Positions 7,081 through 11,201 of a DNA stretch of 11,201 bases are shown in pieces (positions within the stretch are counted from its first letter, which is position 1; each line of letters opens with the position of its first letter). The notes beneath the pieces were generated by a model. It had not been told where the DNA came from. It worked only from the letters and a program-made list of their open reading frames with translations, and did not search any database. This DNA comes from Nocardioidaceae bacterium (lineage in GTDB: Bacteria > Actinomycetota > Actinomycetes > Propionibacteriales > Nocardioidaceae): contig JACCVA010000107.1 in NCBI GenBank assembly GCA_013698435.1, positions 1 through 11,201 of the forward strand, in the 5' to 3' direction. The position numbers and the translations under genes are program-made.

Positions 7081-7773
7081 TCAGATGGCGAGCGCGAGTT
7101 CTTCGAAGGCCGTCAGCAGCCGTTGGTGGGCTGGCTCGTCGGTGGCGATGTCGTAGTGGCCGCGGCGCAGGTTCTGGACGAAGGCATGACCCGCGGCGAG
7201 GATCCGAGCTGAGCGAAACGTCTTGAGGCCACGCATCGGTCGAAGCCGAGCTTTGAGACGACCATGGTCGGCTTCGACTCGGTTGTTTGCATACTGCTTG
7301 GTGTCGTGCAGGGCGCCGGGGACAAGCTCGTCTAGGACGCGCGGGTAAGCCGGCGCCCGATCCGTGATCACCTCCACCGGCATGGACCCAGTCGCGAGTG
7401 CCCGGGTGAAGAACGTCCGGGCGGCAGGCAGATCACGACTAGTGGACAGCCAGACGTCGATGACCTGGCCGTACTGGTCGACCGCCCGGTACAGGTACGT
7501 CCACCGGCCGTTGACCTTGACGTAGGTCTCGTCAACGAACCATCGATCACCCGAGGCATGACGGCACGTCCGTGCCGCTTCGACGAACTCGGGTGTGAAG
7601 CGTTGGACCCACCGGTAGATGGTGACGTGATCGACCGTGACGCCACGCTCGGCCAGGAGCTCCTCGACGTCGCGGTAGGACAGTCCGTATCGCAGGTACC
7701 ACCGCACCGCCACCGAGATCACCTCTCGAGGGAACCGGAAACCAGCGAACGCGGAGGCCGAAGACGAGGTCAT
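7081..7773 (-). CDS. IS6-family DDE transposase
   Basis: The 230-residue product is full length for the family. The N-terminal part holds the family signature FRFPREVISVAVRWYLRYGLSYRDVEELLAERGV in pieces typical of IS6 (about 12-45), with a helix-turn-helix, followed by VDHVTIYRWVQRF. The DDE catalytic triad is visible: Asp81 in WFVDETYVKV, Asp138 in VITDRAPAYP and Glu167 in NNRVEADHGRLK. The spacing between the second Asp and the Glu is 28 residues, shorter than in IS26. No frameshift or stop is present, so the enzyme may be active. It carries out replicative transposition. Confidence 0.93.
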   Translation of the reverse strand: MTSSSASAFAGFRFPREVISVAVRWYLRYGLSYRDVEELLAERGVTVDHVTIYRWVQRFTPEFVEAARTCRHASGDRWFVDETYVKVNGRWTYLYRAVDQYGQVIDVWLSTSRDLPAARTFFTRALATGSMPVEVITDRAPAYPRVLDELVPGALHDTKQYANNRVEADHGRLKARLRPMRGLKTFRSARILAAGHAFVQNLRRGHYDIATDEPAHQRLLTAFEELALAI

Positions 7774-7794
7774 CGGATCAGTGTCGCGCCCGAC

Positions 7795-7818
7795 CTGATC
7801 GATCTACGCAACAGTGCC
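7795..7818 (-). repeat. Right inverted repeat of the IS6 element
   Basis: Read on the minus strand it begins GGCACTGTTGCGTAG, the usual IS6-family terminal pattern. It lies about 20 bases upstream of the transposase start. Confidence 0.8.
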
Positions 7819-7866
7819 GATCGCGGCTATGTCCGGACGTTTCTCAAGGTGACCTAGCCTCATCCC

Positions 7867-8478
7867 ATGAGTGCTGAGCAGCAGTCCGCATCGGAGCGCT
7901 GGGTCTACGTCGTCACGGACATCGAGGTCGATGGCCCCCACCCAGGTCCGAACTCGGTGCGGTCGTTCGCATCGGTTGCGGTCACAGCAGACGGCGTGGA
8001 ACACGGGCGGTTCGAGGCAGTCCTCGACCCCCTGCCCGGCGCGGCGCCGAATCCCGACACGCACGCGTGGTTTCAGACCCAGCCAGAAGCTTGGGCGGCT
8101 TGCACGGCTGGCCCCCGTCCTGTCATCGAGGTGATGAACGAGTTCGTCCAGTGGCTTCACGCCCTGCCCGGACCGCGCATGTTTGCGGCCTGTCCGCTGG
8201 GATTCGACGGAACGTGGATCGACTACTACCTCCGTCGTTTCACCGGCTACGGACTGGCGCAAGGGCCGTACGAGTCCGACCGGGTGTTCCACCGGGCAGG
8301 GTTGTGTCTAGCGTCCTTCGCGTCAGCTGTGACCGGCACGTCGCCCGGCGACTTCCACCCTGCCCAGTTGAGTCCCTCACTCTTGGGCGACGTGCCGCAC
8401 ACCCACCGTGCCATCGATGATGCACTTGGGTATGCGAACTTGCTGGTCAACCTATTGGGGGAGAAGTCAGCCCGATAG
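7867..8478 (+). CDS. DEDDh-type 3'-5' exonuclease
   Basis: The 203-residue product shows the exonuclease motifs in order: VVTDIEVDGP with Asp18 and Glu20, LGFDGTWIDYYLRRF with Asp114, and HRAIDDALGYANLL with His180 and Asp185 (H-x4-D). These carboxylates bind two metal ions and hydrolyse nucleic acid from the 3' end, as in the RNase T/DnaQ superfamily. The protein is a single-domain member, similar in size to stand-alone RNases. The ribosome binding site is weak; AAGGTG at 7847 is far from the ATG. The IS6 element ends 48 bases upstream, so the native promoter may have been replaced. The nucleic acid substrate is unknown. Confidence 0.85.
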   Translation: MSAEQQSASERWVYVVTDIEVDGPHPGPNSVRSFASVAVTADGVEHGRFEAVLDPLPGAAPNPDTHAWFQTQPEAWAACTAGPRPVIEVMNEFVQWLHALPGPRMFAACPLGFDGTWIDYYLRRFTGYGLAQGPYESDRVFHRAGLCLASFASAVTGTSPGDFHPAQLSPSLLGDVPHTHRAIDDALGYANLLVNLLGEKSAR

Positions 8479-8481
8479 AAA

Positions 8482-8497
8482 CCTCGCCTGTCCGAGG
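8482..8497. terminator. Short hairpin between convergent genes
   Basis: CCTCG at 8482-8486 pairs with CGAGG at 8493-8497 around a six-base loop, four bases after the exonuclease stop. Five pairs and no T-run make it a weak terminator candidate. Confidence 0.25.
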
Positions 8498-8551
8498 GGG
8501 CGCTCATCGGCATGACAGTGCCCATGACAGCGGCAGTACCGCAAGACACGC

Positions 8552-9102
8552 CTATGCCCGGTCGAAGCGCGGCAGTGATGGCCAGCGGTGGCTCGCCCAG
8601 TGGAACCAGTTCTCAAAACCGGTCGGCGCGTCCGGGATCGGAGCAGATGAGAGTTCCGCCGGAGACGGGGGCTTGCACAGAGCGAGGAACCGATCGTGGT
8701 CGGCATCGCTCATCGCGAATGTCGTTTCTGGAGCGATCTCCCATCGAGAGGTCGCTCGTGCGCGGCGCTCCTCTTCGTCGATGCTGACGTACCGAAGGTC
8801 GAAGCGCGCCCCGGTGGATTCAGTGATGACCCGGATCGCGTAACGCTCATCGGGGGCCCAGCATCCGAAGTCGAGTACCACCGAGGAGCCGCTCTGCAGG
8901 ACCTCATGGGCAACCCAGAGCATGCGTCCTTCGAGGATGTCCCTGCGACCGTCCGCGTCGCTGTCGTTGAAGAGTGGGCCATCCACTCGTCCGGCGTGAG
9001 CCGGAGGATCCCCACCTCGTCGGCGATTCGACGCGCCAGCGTGGTCTTGCCTGCACCCGGCAGCCCTACGGTCAGATACAACACCACCGACTCAGTCACC
9101 AC
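8552..9102 (-). pseudogene. P-loop kinase-like ATPase (AAA_33 type) with a frameshift
   Basis: The N-terminal part starts at GTG 9102 (or 9099) and gives VVLYLTVGLPGAGKTTLARR, with Walker A GLPGAGKT at residues 13-20, then RLTPDEWM. Near 8980 the homologous sequence jumps frame and continues as DGPLFNDSDADGRRDILEGR and VVLDFGCWAPDERYAIR to the stop at 8552. Both halves fit one family, small ATP-binding proteins of about 170-185 residues related to zeta-toxin and nucleoside-type kinases. One missing base restores the reading frame. In the original frame the downstream sequence turns Ser/Thr/Arg-rich, as expected for an out-of-frame read. It is either a pseudogene or a sequencing error. The role would be phosphorylation of an unknown small molecule. 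Confidence 0.75.
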
Positions 9103-9175
9103 GCGATGCTCACAGCCAGATCACCGGCCCGGCAAGCGACTATTCCTACACACACATCGGCGGGGCAGCGCACTG

Positions 9176-9185
9176 TCCGCGGCAT
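9176..9185 (+). repeat. Direct repeat at the left IS110 boundary
   Basis: TCCGCGGCAT here is repeated at 10680-10689. It contains the palindrome CCGCGG. It is the only repeat of this length I noticed between the two flanks of the transposase gene. Confidence 0.55.
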
Positions 9186-9201
9186 AGGAAGACGTTCTGT
9201 G

Positions 9202-9278
9202 AGCAGGGTCTGGACGTGGGAACGTCCCCCTGCTGCGCTTGTCGGGCTTGGTATCCCATCGCAGACAGGAGGACGTTC
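9202..9278 (+). promoter_or_regulatory. Structured leader of the IS110 transposase, with ribosome binding site
   Basis: AGCAGGG (9202-9208) pairs with CCCTGCT (9228-9234), and GGACGT (9212-9217) pairs with ACGTCC (9222-9227) around the loop GGGA, with TCT bulged. This is a strong local hairpin. Alternatively GAACGTCCCCC (9220-9230) can pair with GGAGGACGTTC (9268-9278) at 10 of 11 positions. The second segment contains most of the ribosome binding site AGGAGG (9267-9272), six bases before the ATG. The two folds exclude each other, so the leader could switch transposase translation. Part of it may belong to a bridge RNA. Confidence 0.55.
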
Positions 9279-10637
9279 ATGAGCAACGGTAATGGCGTGT
9301 CACGAGGTGACCGCAACAGGAACGCACGGCTCACGAAGTTGCGGGCAGCGGTCCCGATGAGGAACGCGATTGTCGGGATTGATCTGGCCGAACGCAAGCA
9401 GATGGTGGTCGTGACTGATCACGACTCCAAGGTGCTGGCCCGCCGCACGTTGCGGTGCAAGGCTTGGGATCTCGGTGCCGCGCTGGACTGGGCTGCCGAG
9501 CGCAGCACCCGGGCCGGCTACGCCGGGGTCACGGTGGCCTGCGAACCCACTGGGCACCGGTGGCGGGTGCTGGGCCAGCTGGCTGCCGAGCGGGGCATGT
9601 CGTTCGTCTGCGTGCAGCCGATGCTGACCTCCTGGGCTCGCAAGAGCGAGGACCTGACCACCGACAAGACTGACGACAAGGACGCCGTGCTGATCGCCCG
9701 GCTGACCGCGCAGCTGCGCTGCTACCTGCCCGAACCTGTCGACGAGACCTGGGGTCGACTGCGTCACCTCGGAGTTCGCCGCGAGCAGCTCCTCAACGAG
9801 CACGTCGCCTGCGTCCAACAGATCCGCGACCTGCTCGAGTGCGTCTGGCCCGCCGCCGTCACCACCGCCCAGCAGCCGTTTAAGTCCAGCACCTGGCTGG
9901 CCGCGATGAGTGTGATCATGACCCGTGACGGCGGCGACTTCACCCGCACCCGCAGGCTGGGGCCGGCCCGCTTCGAGCACGCCGTCCGCAAGGAGCTCAC
10001 CCGCCGCGGGAAGATCCGCCCCTGCCTGCGGATCCTGCGCAGGCTCTATGCCGCACTGGCCGACCCCGCCGGCGTGATCGCGCACCGCCCCGGCGCCTTC
10101 GAACGCATCGGCTGGCTCATCGAGGACTGGGACACCGCCCGGGCCAAGCTCGCCGACACCGAAGCGCGCATGGTCGCCGTTCTCGACGACCTCGAACTGA
10201 CCGAGCTGGCCTGCTCCATCCAGGGCCTCTCCCCGGTCGGGGCCGCCGCGATCCTCGCGGAGACCGGCGACCTGCGCCGCTTCACCAGCTCCCGCGCCGT
10301 GGTCAAGCACGCCGGACTCGCACCCCGCGAACGCATGTCCGGCACCTTCGCTGGGCGCGCCCGCCTGACAGGCGCTGGCCGACCGCACCTGCGGACCGCG
10401 GCCTGGCGCGCGGTCTGGGGCGCGGTGAAGAACAACCCTGTCTATGCCGCCCGCTACCGGCACCTGACCACGCGCGAGACGAACAAGCTCAAGCCCACCC
10501 GGGCCCAGACCGTGCTCGCTGGCGCGATCCTGCGCCAGCTCCATGCCGTCATCACCACCGGCCATGCTTGGGATCGCGACATCGCCACCCACGGCACCCG
10601 CCGCAAGCCGACGACGCTCACGGAGGTGGCCGCCTAA
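9279..10637 (+). CDS. IS110-family DEDD transposase
   Basis: The start at 9279 is set by AGGAGG six bases upstream; an in-frame start at 9216 lies inside the leader hairpin and is rejected. The 452-residue product has the RuvC-like N-terminal domain with Asp35 in VGIDLAERK, Glu89 in ACEPTGHRW and the Asp cluster of TTDKTDDKDAVLIARL (Asp129, 132, 135). A helical middle (about 155-310) leads to the C-terminal Transposase_20 domain, IQGLSPVGAAAILAETGDL (about 314-332) through RMSGTFAGR, where Ser354 is the likely catalytic serine, to PHLRTAAW. These enzymes excise a circular form and insert it under RNA guidance without DDE chemistry. The frame is intact, so the element may be active. Confidence 0.93.
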   Translation: MSNGNGVSRGDRNRNARLTKLRAAVPMRNAIVGIDLAERKQMVVVTDHDSKVLARRTLRCKAWDLGAALDWAAERSTRAGYAGVTVACEPTGHRWRVLGQLAAERGMSFVCVQPMLTSWARKSEDLTTDKTDDKDAVLIARLTAQLRCYLPEPVDETWGRLRHLGVRREQLLNEHVACVQQIRDLLECVWPAAVTTAQQPFKSSTWLAAMSVIMTRDGGDFTRTRRLGPARFEHAVRKELTRRGKIRPCLRILRRLYAALADPAGVIAHRPGAFERIGWLIEDWDTARAKLADTEARMVAVLDDLELTELACSIQGLSPVGAAAILAETGDLRRFTSSRAVVKHAGLAPRERMSGTFAGRARLTGAGRPHLRTAAWRAVWGAVKNNPVYAARYRHLTTRETNKLKPTRAQTVLAGAILRQLHAVITTGHAWDRDIATHGTRRKPTTLTEVAA

Positions 10638-10679
10638 CCTGACGAGTCGCGCGTCAAAAAGCTGGGTCGGGGCGAGCCT

Positions 10680-10689
10680 TCCGCGGCAT
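10680..10689 (+). repeat. Direct repeat at the right IS110 boundary
   Basis: This is the second copy of TCCGCGGCAT, 43 bases after the transposase stop. Joining the outer flanks through one copy reconstructs a candidate empty site. Confidence 0.55.
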
Positions 10690-10732
10690 TGAGAGCCCTC
10701 GAGGCATCTCGTCGCTCATCACAGGCCACCCC

Positions 10733-10811
10733 GGCTCGTCGTCAACACAACCCGATCACACGCTGCCGAGCACCAGCTCCGTTACCGCTATGCAGGGACT
10801 GACGACGAGCC
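10733..10811. repeat. 12-bp perfect inverted repeat spanning about 80 bp
   Basis: GGCTCGTCGTCA (10733-10744) is the exact reverse complement of TGACGACGAGCC (10800-10811), with 55 bases between. After one mismatch, three more outer pairs extend it to 10729-10815. The loop contains a small hairpin, GAGC-ACCA-GCTC. It could be a structured RNA, an operator pair or the ends of a small element; I cannot choose. It lies in the non-coding stretch between the IS110 element and the nucleotidyltransferase gene. Confidence 0.6.
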
Positions 10812-10837
10812 AGGGACCCACCCCAGCAGTTGACGCA

Positions 10838-10866
10838 AAACGCCTCACGCTGATGAGCGTGCGTTT
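10838..10866. promoter_or_regulatory. Hairpin upstream of the nucleotidyltransferase gene
   Basis: CACGCT (10846-10851) pairs with AGCGTG (10856-10861) around GATG, and AAACG (10838-10842) pairs with CGTTT (10862-10866) across a three-base bulge. A TTGACG box at 10830-10835 just before it resembles a -35 element, but no good -10 follows. The hairpin ends 30 bases before the ATG, so it could be a terminator of upstream transcription or a control site in the leader. Confidence 0.45.
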
Positions 10867-10895
10867 CGAGGGCCCTTGGCTGGTAGGAAGCCGGT

Positions 10896-11201
10896 ATGAG
10901 CAGCGTTGAGGAGGCGGCCGTTGCTGCCGCGAAGCGGCTGGCGGACTCGTGCACAGACATCCTGCAAACGACTTTGGTCTCAGCGGTCCTGCACGGATCT
11001 CTGACCATGGACGACTTCCGGCCGGGGAGGAGTGACCTTGACCTGCTCATCGTTGTGGAGCGCGGCCTTACATCCAGCGAGGCCGATGCGCTCGTCGGGG
11101 CCGTTCGCGCAGCCGACCTAGGCCCGGCAGGCGGCGTCGATCTGCTGGTCGTGACCCGACGGACTGCCGAAACGGCTGCTGATTGCCCCGGTCGGGAACT
11201 C
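10896..11201 (+). CDS. Nucleotidyltransferase, aminoglycoside adenylyltransferase-like, partial
   Basis: The ATG at 10896 follows AGGAAG (10885-10890) with five-base spacing, and the frame is open for 102 codons to the window edge. The nucleotidyltransferase core is clear: LHGSLTMDDFRPGRSDLDLL with Gly34-Ser35 and the metal-binding Asp47 and Asp49, then a third acidic residue Asp82 in GVDLLVV. The FRPGRSDLDLL wording is typical of the AadA/ANT(3'')-type group, which transfers AMP to aminoglycosides such as streptomycin or spectinomycin. The C-terminal helical domain that binds the drug lies outside the window, so a resistance function is likely by family but unproven. Confidence 0.85.
   Translation, partial: MSSVEEAAVAAAKRLADSCTDILQTTLVSAVLHGSLTMDDFRPGRSDLDLLIVVERGLTSSEADALVGAVRAADLGPAGGVDLLVVTRRTAETAADCPGREL

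Larger units (their letters stand above)
7028..7818 (-). mobile_element. Complete IS6-family insertion sequence, 791 bp
   Basis: The element is bounded by imperfect inverted repeats, GGTTCTGTTGCGTTG at 7028 and GGCACTGTTGCGTAG read from 7818, matching at 17 of the first 24 positions. It contains one intact transposase gene on the minus strand. The 8-mers outside the ends (ACTCGGTG and GATCGCGG) do not match. IS6 elements normally make 8-bp duplications, so this copy probably formed one side of a cointegrate or deletion. Its left end interrupts the helical-protein gene; its right end lies 48 bases before the exonuclease ATG. Confidence 0.85.
9176..10679 (+). mobile_element. IS110-family insertion sequence, probable extent
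   Basis: One intact DEDD transposase gene is flanked by the direct repeat TCCGCGGCAT at 9176-9185 and 10680-10689. Taking the repeat as the recombination core gives an element of 1504 bp, with 103 bases before the transposase ATG and 42 after its stop; this is a normal IS110 size. IS110 elements lack clear inverted repeats, and none were found. In this family a structured RNA from the non-coding end (bridge RNA) pairs with target and donor and guides the transposase. The boundaries rest on the 10-bp repeat alone. Confidence 0.65.

Noticed and set aside
8512..8531. CATGACAG repeated twice near 8512-8531
   Set aside because: Two 8-base copies without further units or flanking context are compatible with chance; it is not a CRISPR or an iteron array.
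8970..8995. Programmed frameshift in the P-loop kinase gene
   Set aside because: No slippery heptamer or stimulatory hairpin was seen at the switch; simple base loss explains it.
9300..10592. 430-codon minus-strand frame antisense to the IS110 transposase
   Set aside because: It is Gly/Ala/Asp-rich with no motifs and mirrors the codon bias of the real gene; it is a GC-rich shadow.
10742..11050. Minus-strand frame overlapping the right-edge gene
   Set aside because: The plus strand has a ribosome binding site and the nucleotidyltransferase motifs; this frame crosses the non-coding dyads.

Overview
The window is high-GC DNA with GC-rich third codon positions, GTG starts beside ATG, tightly overlapping genes and IS6- and IS110-type insertion sequences. 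This fits an actinobacterial chromosome or large plasmid. No rRNA, tRNA or CRISPR was seen, and the genus cannot be fixed from the sequence. The content is accessory: small-molecule modifying enzymes (one SAM methyltransferase, two GNAT acetyltransferases, one aminoglycoside-nucleotidyltransferase-like protein), a regulated efflux pair, a nuclease, two complete insertion sequences, one transposase-less element and three damaged genes.

Left part (1-1814). A possible minus-strand gene runs off the left edge. It is followed by a 193-bp element (244-436) with near-perfect 30-bp terminal inverted repeats of IS6 type and no transposase. Its right end cuts off the 5' end of a HAD-family phosphohydrolase gene, which has lost its catalytic-aspartate motif. 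The HAD remnant overlaps a three-helix membrane protein gene by ATGA, so the two were probably one operon of unknown role.

Middle (1815-6538). A methyltransferase and a GNAT acetyltransferase converge on a shared hairpin. Next come an ArsR-type winged-helix regulator, with a dyad operator candidate just upstream, and an MFS efflux transporter; they overlap by GTGA and form a textbook self-regulated efflux operon. A strong hairpin separates this operon from a second GNAT gene.

Right part (6539-11201). A gene for an acidic helical protein with a repeated LESTQR motif is cut by a complete 791-bp IS6-family element (7028-7818) that lacks an 8-bp target duplication. A DEDDh exonuclease gene follows. 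Convergent to it is a P-loop kinase gene broken by a one-base frameshift. An IS110-family element, probably 9176-10679 and flanked by a 10-bp direct repeat, carries a DEDD transposase. Its leader can fold two ways, one of which covers the transposase ribosome binding site. After a structured non-coding stretch, a nucleotidyltransferase gene starts and runs off the right edge.

Overall this looks like a region repeatedly rearranged by insertion sequences. Both IS6-type elements sit at gene truncation points without target duplications, as expected when replicative transposition creates deletions or cointegrates. I found no complete new multi-gene system. The most interesting leads are the HAD-membrane protein pair, the truncated helical protein and the structured leader of the IS110 element.
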